Origin: Thioalkalivibrio sp.
Lineage (GTDB): Bacteria; Pseudomonadota; Gammaproteobacteria; Ectothiorhodospirales; Ectothiorhodospiraceae
Assembly: GCA_018224485.1 (NCBI GenBank)
Contig: JAGTVE010000164.1
Location: forward strand, 1 to 10,231
Length of the DNA: 10,231 bases
Direction: 5' to 3'
Shown here: positions 1-9,310 of the stretch, in pieces
How the letters are laid out: each line of letters starts with the position of its first letter
Position numbering within the stretch: the first letter of the stretch is position 1
Notes under the pieces: model-generated
Database searches by the model: none
Told to the model about the DNA's origin: nothing
What the model saw: only the letters and a program-made list of their open reading frames with translations
Program-made: the position numbers and the translations under genes

Positions 1-11
1 CATCGACGATC

Positions 12-2027
12 ATGCACGCGAAGCCCCCGCAATCCGCCTGCACGCGGCAACTGGTCGCGGTGCCCGACAGCGTGGGAACCCGACGACGGGTGTCCCGCTG
101 GATCCGGGACCTGGCGGCCCGGTCCAGTGTCGCGTGGCTGGGCGGCGGGGTGCCGTCCGGGGTGCCGGCGATTTCGCCGGCCCAGGCCGCGCACTGGCTG
201 GGCAGGGAGTACGACGCCCTGGTCTTCGAGGCCGGCGCCGATTTCCATCCGGATGCACTCGCGATCGCCGCGGGCCTGCTGCGCGGTGGTGGAGTGCTGC
301 TGCTGATCGTCATGCAGGCCGGTTCCGGCCCGTTCGCCCGGCGTTTCCAGCGGTTTCTGACAGAATCGACAGTGCACTGGGCGGTTTCGGGATCGGCACT
401 GCCCGCGCCTCTGCCGGTGCGGTCCGAGAAGCGGCTTCGCCTGAGTCCCGGGCAGGGGCGAGCGTTCAGGGAGATGCTGCCGCTGCCGGAGCAGCCGGGA
501 CCGCTCAGCCTGGTGCTTACCGCACCGCGCGGGCGCGGCAAGTCCACGCTGCTCGGGGTCGTGCTCCGCCAGTGGCGCGCGGAGGGCGTGAGGAACGTTC
601 GCGTCACCGCGCACAGCCCTGCGTCCATCGGGGCCCTGCTGCGGGCGCTGAACCCGGAGTCCGGAACCGGGGCGCGGGGACGGCTTCCCGACGCCGGCGT
701 CTACACTGCTCCCGACACGCTGCTGACGGGCGATGTGCGGCCAGGCGTGCTGGTCGTGGACGAGGCTGCGGCACTACCGGTACACGTGCTGCTGGCGCTG
801 GCCGCCCTTGTGCCCCGAACCGTCTTCTCGACGACCACCACCGGCTTCGAGGGCAGCGGACGCGGCTTCCGCCTGCGCTTTCTTGAGGCCCTGCGCCGCC
901 GCGGACACCCGCTGCAGGAACTGCGCCTCCGGGTGCCTGTGCGCTGGGCCGCCGGCGACCCGCTCGAGGACTGGATCAACCGTCTCTTCCTGCTCGACGC
1001 GGAGGTGCCGGCCTTGCCGGCCGGGATCGGGGCCGCCACTGCGGGGGCCGGGCGCCGGATCCGCTGGCTCTCCGGGGAGCGGCTTGCCCGCGACGAGGCC
1101 GGTCTCGCGGACGTCGTCGGTCTGCTGTCCGATGCCCACTACCGCACGCGTCCGTCCGATCTGAGGCGCTGGCTCGACGATCCGGCCCTGTCGATCGGTC
1201 TCCAGCATGGCCCCGGGCGCGTCCTTGTCGGCGTCGTGCTGCTGCTGGAGGAGCCGGGGCTCGAGCCGGAACTGGCCCGTTCGGTGTGGGCCGGGGAGCG
1301 CCGGCCGGCCGGACGCTTCGTGCCCGCGGTGCTGGCCGCGCACGGGGCGTTCCGGGCTGCAGGCCGAGCCGCATTGCGGATTGTGCGGATCGCGGTGCAC
1401 CCGCGGCTGCAGCGCAGGGGCATCGGCCATGGCATGCTGCGTGCTGCCGAGCGCCATGGGCGGCGCCGTGGTTTTGCACTCCTCGGCGCGAGCTTCGGCG
1501 CGGACGCGGGGCTCCTCGGCTTCTGGGAGGCAACGGGGTACATGCCGCTACGGGTCGGCTTTCGCCGGGAGGGGATCAGCGGTCTGCACGCGGCCGTTGT
1601 GCTTCGGCCGCTGGAGCCCGACGCGGCGGCGGAGATCGCGCGCTTGCGCGCGATGATCGCACGGGACTGGCCGATATGGCGCGCCGGTCCGCTGCGGACG
1701 CTGGAGCGGGATGTCGCCGTTTCGGTGCTGCGGTCGCTGCCGCCGCCGGCGACACCTGATCCGGCAGCGGACCTCCAGGAGGTCCGCGCATTCGCCTGCC
1801 GGGAGCGCCCCTTCGAGCCTGCGCTGCCCGCGCTGCGACGTTGGTTGCAGGACCGGCCGGCCGTCGTGCGGGCAGTGTCAGCGGAAGACCGTGTGCTGCT
1901 GGAGGCCGCGGTCATGGGCTTGGAGGACTGGCCACGGCTGTGCGCGCGCTCCGGCGAGTCCGGGCGCAACGGCGTGATCCGTGCCCTGCGGCGGGCGCTG
2001 CGTATCGCACTGGGTGATGATGACTGA
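12..2027 (+). CDS. tmcA: tRNA(Met) cytidine acetyltransferase TmcA
   Basis: This cytoplasmic enzyme uses acetyl-CoA and ATP to acetylate N4 of the wobble cytidine (C34) of elongator tRNA-Met, which helps the tRNA discriminate AUG from AUA. The protein is 671 aa, the same length as I recall for E. coli TmcA. The N-terminal ~150 residues fit the TmcA N-terminal domain (LGREYDALVFEA at 63-74). A RecD-like ATPase domain follows, with Walker A APRGRGKST at 171-179 (Lys177), Walker B VLVVDEAA at 246-253 and the TTTTGFEGSGRGF block just after it. A GNAT domain carries the acetyl-CoA loop Q-R-R-G-I-G at 467-472 after IAVHP. The last ~130 residues match the tRNA-binding tail. Only 11 bases precede the ATG and show no Shine-Dalgarno; the frame is open to the window edge, so the true start could lie upstream. 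It converges on uup. Confidence 0.96.
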   Translation: MHAKPPQSACTRQLVAVPDSVGTRRRVSRWIRDLAARSSVAWLGGGVPSGVPAISPAQAAHWLGREYDALVFEAGADFHPDALAIAAGLLRGGGVLLLIVMQAGSGPFARRFQRFLTESTVHWAVSGSALPAPLPVRSEKRLRLSPGQGRAFREMLPLPEQPGPLSLVLTAPRGRGKSTLLGVVLRQWRAEGVRNVRVTAHSPASIGALLRALNPESGTGARGRLPDAGVYTAPDTLLTGDVRPGVLVVDEAAALPVHVLLALAALVPRTVFSTTTTGFEGSGRGFRLRFLEALRRRGHPLQELRLRVPVRWAAGDPLEDWINRLFLLDAEVPALPAGIGAATAGAGRRIRWLSGERLARDEAGLADVVGLLSDAHYRTRPSDLRRWLDDPALSIGLQHGPGRVLVGVVLLLEEPGLEPELARSVWAGERRPAGRFVPAVLAAHGAFRAAGRAALRIVRIAVHPRLQRRGIGHGMLRAAERHGRRRGFALLGASFGADAGLLGFWEATGYMPLRVGFRREGISGLHAAVVLRPLEPDAAAEIARLRAMIARDWPIWRAGPLRTLERDVAVSVLRSLPPPATPDPAADLQEVRAFACRERPFEPALPALRRWLQDRPAVVRAVSAEDRVLLEAAVMGLEDWPRLCARSGESGRNGVIRALRRALRIALGDDD

Positions 2028-2076
2028 ACCGGCGTGGAAGCAAATGGCGGCGGCGAGCGGGTCCGGTCTCCCGGGC

Positions 2077-3999
<1,923 letters not shown>

Positions 4000-4002
4000 C
4001 GG

Positions 4003-5328
4003 TCAGGCCTCGGGCATGCGCCAGGCGCTGAAGGCGCCGGCGAGGCTGAACAGCGCCAGCACGAAGATTGCGAACTCGGTGCCGGCCAGTTGCGCGACCA
4101 GTCCGAACAGCCCGCCGACCAGCAGCAGGACCCCGATCACCGTGTTGCTGACCGCGGTGAAGGCGGCTCGGGTCTCTGCGGTGGCCATGTCCACCAGGTA
4201 GGTCTTGCGCCCGAGACGCACCCCGGCGTGACTTACGCCGAGCACGAAGAACAGGGCCGCGTAGACCCATCCGTCGAAGTCCTGCGCACGGCCCGTCCAG
4301 CTGACGAGCGCCAGTCCGACCCCGAGTGCACCCGCGATCAGGCCGGAGGCGATCAGCACGCCGCGGGATGACCGATCGGAGTTCCGGCCCCAGAGCGGGG
4401 CGCTCAGCGCCGAGGCGAGCCCGGTCGCAAGGATCATCAGGCCCAGGGTTACGAAGCTGCCCGAGGTTGCCGATTCGGCCAGCAGGACGTAGAAGGGCAG
4501 CGCGAGGGCGGTGCTCATCAGCAGGGCCCGGGTCAGCACGAAGTGGCCGAAATTCCGGTCCCGCCACAGCAGGCTCATCGAGCGCAGGGCCTCGGCCAGT
4601 GCGTTGCCGCCGCCCTCTGTCGCTCCCGGTTGCTCGCGCAGACCGGCGAAGACCAGCGCCGAGAGCCACCAGACGCCTGCCGCCGCGACAAGCAGTGCCA
4701 CGAAGACGCCGATGCCCGCGTCCTGCAGGTCCGCCAGCGTCAGGTACAGGCCCAGCGCCAGTGTTGCGAAACCCGCGGCGGAGGCCGCGTAGCCCATCAC
4801 GGTGCCCCGCCGGGTCTTCGCGATGGTCTTGCCGAGCACGTCCTTCGAGGCCACCGAGTTCACGCCCCGTGACAGGGCGAAGAACGCGAGCAGGCCCAGG
4901 ATCGCCCAGCCGGCGGCCGCGCCCTCCAGCGTCATCGCGGTCACCGCCATCAGCATCACTGCCACCCCCTGACCCACGCTCCCGGCCACCCAGAACCACT
5001 TGCGTACCGGCCGGCGGCGGATCGCGGCTGCGACAAACAGCTGCGGCATCAGCGAGCCGGATTCCCGGATCGGAACCAGGAAGCCGGCGAAGGCTGCGGG
5101 GGCCCCGAGTGCCCCGAGCAGCCAGGCCAGCACCAGCCGCGCCGACGCCAGTTCGTCACCGATCTTGCTCAGGGTGTTCGAGCCCAGATGCAGGAAGAAG
5201 TTGACCGGCTGTGCGTCGCAGGCGCTCTCCGGGATGTCCTTGCAGACGCGCGCGTCCTCGTCGCCCGCGATGGTTTCGTACAGGCCGAAGAGCGATCTCG
5301 GGGCGTTCTGGGATGGAGGTGTGGTCAT
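4003..5328 (-). CDS. MFS family permease of unknown substrate
   Basis: The 441-aa inner-membrane protein has about twelve hydrophobic segments, the usual number for the major facilitator superfamily, and a motif-A-like loop, WGRNSDRSSRG, in its second half. The substrate cannot be read from the sequence. The N-terminus is a soluble stretch of about 50 residues with Cys29 and Cys37, before the first membrane segment near residue 60 (KIGDELASARLVLAWLL). A second acidic/charged loop at the middle joins the two six-helix halves. I chose the ATG at 5328: the longer frame back to 5415 would overlap the MetA-like gene by 44 nt and adds an Arg/Pro-rich stretch with no membrane or domain character. 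The upstream ribosome site is weak (GGA 6 nt before ATG). It lies 43 nt after the MetA-like gene and 3 nt before uup, so it is inside the operon. An export role for a product of the upstream genes is possible but unproven. Confidence 0.85.
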   Translation of the reverse strand: MTTPPSQNAPRSLFGLYETIAGDEDARVCKDIPESACDAQPVNFFLHLGSNTLSKIGDELASARLVLAWLLGALGAPAAFAGFLVPIRESGSLMPQLFVAAAIRRRPVRKWFWVAGSVGQGVAVMLMAVTAMTLEGAAAGWAILGLLAFFALSRGVNSVASKDVLGKTIAKTRRGTVMGYAASAAGFATLALGLYLTLADLQDAGIGVFVALLVAAAGVWWLSALVFAGLREQPGATEGGGNALAEALRSMSLLWRDRNFGHFVLTRALLMSTALALPFYVLLAESATSGSFVTLGLMILATGLASALSAPLWGRNSDRSSRGVLIASGLIAGALGVGLALVSWTGRAQDFDGWVYAALFFVLGVSHAGVRLGRKTYLVDMATAETRAAFTAVSNTVIGVLLLVGGLFGLVAQLAGTEFAIFVLALFSLAGAFSAWRMPEA

Positions 5329-5371
5329 GTCGAGTCCGGCGGGCGCTGGGTGCCGCCCGGTAATTTGCCTG

Positions 5372-6442
5372 TCAGCGGTTCCAGTCCAGCGGATCTTCGG
5401 GGTCGATCCCGGCACGGAAGGGTGTCCAACGCTCCGCGCCGGTTAGCTGATACACGTTGCCGATCCAGTTGTTCACCACGGCCAGCGCGCTGTCGTGCCA
5501 GGTGTTGTCGAGACGATCCACCAGCAGCGCCTCGGGCAGTGCCGGCGCGGGCGCCCGCCGTTCAAGTGCCTGCTGGACGCGTTCGCGGTGCTCGTCCAGG
5601 ATCGCCGCCGCCTGCAGCGACAGGTAGTTCTCGGGCAGCGGCGGGAAGTCCTCGCGTTCGCCGTTCACGAAGTTCAGTACCTCACGCTTGTACTCCTTCA
5701 GCAGGCTGATGCTGTCGTACTCCGGATGTCCCTGGAAGAAGACCACCCGGAAGCCGTCCGGCGACACCGCGAGGTGCGCACCCGCGCGTCCGCTCTCCAC
5801 GAGCACCCTGAGGCCATGACGTTCGAACTGCTCGCGCGAGACGTCGTTGAACCGCGAATGCGGGACGTTGAAACGCGTGTTCACGCCGGCCACCAGCGGA
5901 TGCCCGCGGTCCACCACCTGGTGGTCGAACACACCCCACAGCTTGCTGCCGCGGTGTCGCCTGCGCTCGCCGTAGCGGGCCTGCATCACCGCGTGGGTGG
6001 CGAGGCACGAGCACAGGATGGAGGTCACGTTGTGCCAGGCCCAGTCCACGATCTCGGCCAGCGGCTCCCAGAACGGTTCCATTGCGAGGTCCGGCAGGGA
6101 CACATTGGCGCCGGTGATGATCAGCGCGTCCAGGCCCTTCTGCTTGATGTCCTCGAAGTCTTCGTAGAACCGGTCGACATGGCTCTGACCGCCCGGCCCG
6201 CGCGGCAGCTGCGGCAACGTGAACGGGTGCATGTAGAACTGCGCGATCTGGTTGCTCTCCCCCACCAGGCGGAAGAACTGGCGCTCGGTCGCCGCCAGCG
6301 CGGCATCCGGCATCATGTTCAGCAGACCGATGTGCAGGGCCCGGATATCCTGGTGCAGCGCGTAATCCCGAGGCAAGACGGTGCCGCCCTCCTCGCGCAG
6401 CCGGGTGAAGGTGGGCAGCTCGGTGTGGGCAACCAGCGGCAT
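5372..6442 (-). CDS. metA: MetA-family acyltransferase (homoserine O-succinyltransferase-like), divergent active site
   Basis: MetA enzymes transfer a succinyl or acetyl group from CoA to homoserine at the first step committed to methionine. The fold resembles a class I glutamine amidotransferase. This 356-aa protein aligns along its whole length with E. coli MetA (309 aa). The nucleophile is Cys146 (CSCLATHA), and FQGHPEYD supplies His239 and Glu241. PHSRFND at 194-200 matches the substrate region. Two key positions differ. The E. coli LMPKKIETE segment is MMPDAALAATE here (43-53), so the conserved lysine is gone and two residues are added. The residue equivalent to Gly111, which sets acyl-CoA choice (Gly for succinyl, Glu for acetyl in known enzymes), is Ser115 in TGANVS. 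An AGGAG Shine-Dalgarno lies 8 nt before the ATG, and the start overlaps the upstream stop as TGATG. Family membership is clear; substrate and acyl donor are uncertain. The symbol is for the family only. Confidence 0.88.
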   Translation of the reverse strand: MPLVAHTELPTFTRLREEGGTVLPRDYALHQDIRALHIGLLNMMPDAALAATERQFFRLVGESNQIAQFYMHPFTLPQLPRGPGGQSHVDRFYEDFEDIKQKGLDALIITGANVSLPDLAMEPFWEPLAEIVDWAWHNVTSILCSCLATHAVMQARYGERRRHRGSKLWGVFDHQVVDRGHPLVAGVNTRFNVPHSRFNDVSREQFERHGLRVLVESGRAGAHLAVSPDGFRVVFFQGHPEYDSISLLKEYKREVLNFVNGEREDFPPLPENYLSLQAAAILDEHRERVQQALERRAPAPALPEALLVDRLDNTWHDSALAVVNNWIGNVYQLTGAERWTPFRAGIDPEDPLDWNR

Positions 6443-6455
6443 CAGGCCGGCTCCT
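6440..6455 (-). promoter_or_regulatory. TGATG stop/start overlap with AGGAG ribosome site
   Basis: The TGA of the P-loop gene (6442-6444) shares one base with the ATG of the MetA-like gene (6440-6442). AGGAG at 6451-6455 lies 8 nt before the ATG, inside the P-loop coding sequence. This arrangement favours re-initiation by the same ribosome and roughly equal production of the two proteins. Confidence 0.75.
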
Positions 6456-7293
6456 GTCGCGCGAGTGTGGACACGATCAGTTCGTCGAAATCCGTCGCGT
6501 CCCGGACCTCCAGAAGCTCACTGCTGAGGATGGTGTAGCCGCAATCGCGGGCGATGGCCTCGTAACGGGGCAGCCGCGTGCGGAAGAGGAGCGGGAACAC
6601 CCAGCGCACGAAGTCGTCGGGATCAATCTGGGCCACATACTCGAGATCGCGCGAGGCCATGTAGTGCTGCAGCTGCTCATCGAGAAAATCTTCGCGGTAG
6701 TACAGCGGCTTGGGGTCCCTCTCCGCGCGCTTGATGAGTTCGCGCTGGTTCTGTTCGGTGGCCCGGATGTAGATGATCAGCGTGTGCCGGGCCAGGGTCT
6801 CCATCACCTCCGGCGAGTCGAGCTCGCTGGCCGACCCGCCGGCGTCGTTGATGAAATGAGGGTAGCCGAACAGGAGCTCGGCCTTGCGGATGAAATCCGG
6901 CACATCGAGCATCGCCTGCACCTCCGCCTCGTGGTGCAGGGCCTGGCGGCGCTTGAATTCGGTCAGCGACAGGCCGCCAAGCTCGGGATTGCCGAGCTTG
7001 CCGAGGAAGCTCGACACCGGCTGCAGATTGTCGACGGTGATGTTGTTGATGATCTGGATGGAGTCGGTACGCAGGAGCGTGCGCAGGAACGGAACCTGCA
7101 TCGCCTGTGCCTTGATGTTGTCCAGTATCGGTTCGCTGAGATAGCGCGTGCCGATGCGGTAATCGCCGGAATAATGGAACCAGTCCTCACGGCGCAGCAT
7201 CGTCGACAGGTGCGTCTTGCCGACACCGGACATGCCGAGCAGGGTGATGCGCCGGTTGGGTAGCGCAAGGTATTCTTCAGGGGTCAGCCGCAT
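6442..7293 (-). CDS. P-loop ATPase/kinase-like protein, conserved, unknown function
   Basis: This 283-aa soluble protein has a clear Walker A, GMSGVGKT, at 20-27 (Lys26). About 17 residues later comes SGDYRIG (Asp44, Arg46), and further on FINDAGGS at 147-154. The order of these elements, together with an Arg/Lys-rich lid-like stretch (KRAERDPKPLYYRED) near residue 200, resembles nucleoside or shikimate-kinase-type P-loop phosphotransferases more than AAA+ or ABC ATPases. That is inference from motif layout only; no substrate can be named. I see no signal peptide and no membrane segment. The start has a GGAG Shine-Dalgarno 6 nt upstream and sits 13 nt after the hydrolase gene. Its TGA overlaps the ATG of the MetA-like gene by one base, which ties the two functionally and translationally. 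I do not recognise a named family. Confidence 0.88.
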   Translation of the reverse strand: MRLTPEEYLALPNRRITLLGMSGVGKTHLSTMLRREDWFHYSGDYRIGTRYLSEPILDNIKAQAMQVPFLRTLLRTDSIQIINNITVDNLQPVSSFLGKLGNPELGGLSLTEFKRRQALHHEAEVQAMLDVPDFIRKAELLFGYPHFINDAGGSASELDSPEVMETLARHTLIIYIRATEQNQRELIKRAERDPKPLYYREDFLDEQLQHYMASRDLEYVAQIDPDDFVRWVFPLLFRTRLPRYEAIARDCGYTILSSELLEVRDATDFDELIVSTLARQEPA

Positions 7294-7306
7294 CCGGGGC
7301 TCCGCC

Positions 7307-7882
7307 TCAGCGGATCAGTCGGCTGACGGCCCGGAACTGCGGATCCGCGGCATCGTGCAGCCATTCAAACAGTACCGATTCGTGGTTGGTGATCACTGCG
7401 CCAGCGGCCCGCATGCGTTCGATGCCGTTCACCTTCAGCCGCGGGTTCCGGCTGCACACCGCGTCCTCGACCACAAACACGGCCTCGCCGCCGGCGAGTA
7501 GGTCCATCGTCGTCTGAAGCACGCAGACGTGGGCCTCGGTGCCGCATACGATCACATCCGAGCCGGTGATCCTGCGGCTCAGGTCTTCCGCCGCACAGCA
7601 GGAGAACGAGGTCTTTTCCGTGCGGCCGTCGGAGTCGTCCAGCAATGACTCGAGCGGCGGGGTCAACGGCCCGAGACCGCGCGGGTACTGCAGCGTCACC
7701 TCGACCGGGACGTCGAGCAGGCGCGCGGCCTCGACCAGCCGGCCGGCGTTGCGCTCGACGGCCGTGCGTTCCTCCTCCGGCATCGCCGCGAGCAGCCGCT
7801 CCTGCAGGTCGATCAGCAGCAGGCGCGAGTGCCTGCGCTCGCATAGCCGCGTGAGCCCGGCATCGGCAGCCTCCGGACTCAA
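7307..7882 (-). CDS. Isochorismatase-fold hydrolase (ISOC1/2-like), TTG start
   Basis: The 191-aa cytoplasmic protein belongs to the isochorismatase/nicotinamidase-like cysteine hydrolase superfamily. The catalytic triad is present: Asp25 in LLLIDLQER, Lys90 in GRTEKTSF and Cys120 in VCGTEAHVCV. The cysteine motif and the C-terminal DPQFRAVSRLI resemble the ISOC1/ISOC2 and YcaC-like branch rather than true isochorismatase or PncA, so the substrate is unknown. The open frame runs back to 8455 inside tolC, but family homology begins only near residue 18 of this call. No in-frame ATG exists between tolC and the triad Asp, and the TTG at 7882 has a GGAG Shine-Dalgarno at 7-nt spacing that overlaps the tolC stop. 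The tolC stop is 4 nt upstream, so expression is probably coupled to tolC. The length of about 190 aa is normal for the family. Confidence 0.88.
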   Translation of the reverse strand: MSPEAADAGLTRLCERRHSRLLLIDLQERLLAAMPEEERTAVERNAGRLVEAARLLDVPVEVTLQYPRGLGPLTPPLESLLDDSDGRTEKTSFSCCAAEDLSRRITGSDVIVCGTEAHVCVLQTTMDLLAGGEAVFVVEDAVCSRNPRLKVNGIERMRAAGAVITNHESVLFEWLHDAADPQFRAVSRLIR

Positions 7883-7893
7883 TGGCTCACTCC
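7883..7893 (-). promoter_or_regulatory. Ribosome binding site deciding a TTG start, overlapping the tolC stop
   Basis: On the minus strand GGAG (7890-7893) overlaps the last codon and stop of tolC and lies 7 nt before the TTG at 7882. It is the only start with a ribosome site near the beginning of hydrolase homology. The stop-to-start gap is 4 nt, a layout typical of translational coupling. Confidence 0.6.
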
Positions 7894-9200
7894 AGAAACT
7901 GGTTGATGTGTTGCAGGTCGGAGACCGCCAGGCTCCCGATCGCGCGTTGCAGGCGCAGGGTATCGAGCAGGTAGCCGTAACGGGCCTCGGCGTAGTCGCG
8001 CTCGGCCCGGAAGACCTCGCGCAGCGCGAGCAGCACATCCACCTGCGTGCGCGTGCCCACCTCGAAACCCGCCTGGGCGGACTCGAAGGCCGCCTGGGTG
8101 GACTCCAGCGCCTGCGCCAGTGCGCGGGCCCGCGAGCCGTTCGCGACCACCGACAGGTAACTGCTGCGGGTGTTCTGAACCGTCCTGCGTTCCGTGAGCA
8201 CCAGCGTCTCCTGGGCGGCCTCGAATTGCTCGCGCGCCTCCCGGGTGAGTGCGCTGACACGCCCGCCGGTGTACAGCGGGATGTCCAGGCGCAGGCCGAT
8301 GTTGGCGTCCGTGCGATCGATGAACTGCTGGCTGTCGCCCGTGTCGGAAAAGCCGGTGTCCCTGACGGACGCCCCGATGCCGACCGTGGGCAGGCCCTCG
8401 GCGCGCTGGCGTGCGATCTGTTCACGCGCGGTCTCGGTGGCCAGGCGCTGCGCACGGAGTTCCTGATTTGCCTGCAGCGCCGCCTCCACCCAGTCCTGCG
8501 GATCCTCCGGATCCGGATTCGCCATGTCGAGCATCTCGCCCAGCGCCGCCAGCCGCTCGTAATACCGGTCGGTGATCACCGCCAGCGCTTCCTCCGCCAG
8601 GTTCAGCGCGTTCTCCGCGGCAATCTCCTCGGCGACGGCGATGTCGAACTGGGCCTGCGCCTCCGTCACGTCCGTGATCGCGATCAGGCCGACCTCGAAG
8701 CGTCGCTGGGTCTGTTCCAGCTGACGGCTGATCGCCTCGCGCTCGGCGCGACGGAACTCCAGGGTCTCCTGGGCGACCAGCAACCCGAAGTAGGCCTCCG
8801 ACACCCGCAGGATCAGGTCCTGCCGGGCGGCGTCGAGGTTGGCCGCCGCCTGGTCGATCCGCAGATCCGCCTGCCGCAGATCGATGGTGTTGCGCCGGTC
8901 GAACACGCTCTGGTTCAGGTTCAGGCCGATCTCGCGGCGGCTGCCGTCGATGCTCGGTGCTGCTTCGGGATCCGAGTAGAAGGCCCCGAGCTCGGCATCC
9001 GCCGAAACCTGGGGAAGGATGGCTGACCGGGCGAGGGGGCGCGCCTCCAGCACCGCCCGGTATTCCGCTTCCGCGGCTCGGAGTTCGGCATCCTGCTGCT
9101 GGGCCCGCTCGAAGACCTGCATGAGGTCTTCGGACTGGGCGGGCACGGTCCAGAGAGCGCAGGCAAGGGTGGCGGCGCTGAGTGCGCGAAGCATCTTCAT
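7887..9200 (-). CDS. tolC: TolC-type outer-membrane efflux/secretion channel
   Basis: TolC proteins form trimeric outer-membrane beta-barrels with a periplasmic alpha-helical tunnel that completes type I secretion systems and RND or ABC efflux pumps. This 437-aa protein starts with a Sec signal peptide: Lys2 and Arg5, then a hydrophobic core at 7-19 and a likely cleavage after AQS (residue 23). The mature part shows two tandem outer-membrane efflux protein (OEP) repeats rich in Ala, Glu and Gln. They contain typical phrases such as LNLNQSVFDRR in the first half and LRLDIPLYTGGRVSA in the second. It is shorter than E. coli TolC (493 aa as precursor), mainly at the C-terminus. The ribosome site before the ATG at 9200 is weak; an internal ATG at codon 3 is a possible alternative. 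No inner-membrane pump or adaptor gene lies in the window, so its partners are probably encoded elsewhere. Confidence 0.94.
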   Translation of the reverse strand: MKMLRALSAATLACALWTVPAQSEDLMQVFERAQQQDAELRAAEAEYRAVLEARPLARSAILPQVSADAELGAFYSDPEAAPSIDGSRREIGLNLNQSVFDRRNTIDLRQADLRIDQAAANLDAARQDLILRVSEAYFGLLVAQETLEFRRAEREAISRQLEQTQRRFEVGLIAITDVTEAQAQFDIAVAEEIAAENALNLAEEALAVITDRYYERLAALGEMLDMANPDPEDPQDWVEAALQANQELRAQRLATETAREQIARQRAEGLPTVGIGASVRDTGFSDTGDSQQFIDRTDANIGLRLDIPLYTGGRVSALTREAREQFEAAQETLVLTERRTVQNTRSSYLSVVANGSRARALAQALESTQAAFESAQAGFEVGTRTQVDVLLALREVFRAERDYAEARYGYLLDTLRLQRAIGSLAVSDLQHINQFLE

Positions 9201-9224
9201 GGCATCGATTCCGGGGGATTCAGA

Positions 9225-9240
9225 CTCCCTAATGCTAGCA
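9225..9240 (-). promoter_or_regulatory. Weak extended -10-like element upstream of tolC
   Basis: The minus strand holds TGCTAGCAT about 30-40 bp before the tolC ATG, which fits the TGnTAnnnT form of an extended -10. This is the most AT-rich patch of the gap. No convincing -35 hexamer is seen at the right distance, so it is only a candidate for a tolC-proximal promoter. Confidence 0.2.
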
Positions 9241-9270
9241 GAGCGGCGCGCTGAAAGGGCGGTGCGGCGT

Positions 9271-9298
9271 GCCCGGGGCCACTGGCCCGTGGCGGGGC
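9271..9298 (-). terminator. GC-rich imperfect hairpin between the Pcm-family gene and tolC
   Basis: GCCAC/GTGGC arms (9278-9282 and 9289-9293) enclose a 6-nt loop, and outer GCCC/GGGC pairs extend the stem across an internal loop. It lies in the 110-bp gap after the methyltransferase stop. No U-tract follows, so read-through into tolC remains likely; it is at most a partial terminator. Confidence 0.2.
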
Positions 9299-9310
9299 GG
9301 CAGCCGTCGC

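Noticed and set aside
5329..5415. An upstream ATG extending the MFS gene by 29 codons
   Set aside because: It would overlap the end of the MetA-like gene by 44 nt, and the added residues look non-coding; the ATG at 5328 fits the operon spacing.
5495..6538. A 347-codon plus-strand open frame opposite the MetA-like gene
   Set aside because: It is a mirror frame of a conserved enzyme, with no motif, no membrane or signal feature and no clear ribosome site.
7883..8455. The N-terminal extension of the hydrolase frame into tolC
   Set aside because: The added ~190 residues are Arg/Ser/Pro/Ala-rich with no homology character and overlap the well-supported end of tolC in another frame.
7539..9026. 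A 495-codon plus-strand open frame opposite the hydrolase and tolC
   Set aside because: It has no recognisable domain and low-complexity Gln/Gly/Arg/Leu composition, and it lies wholly antisense to tolC and the hydrolase.
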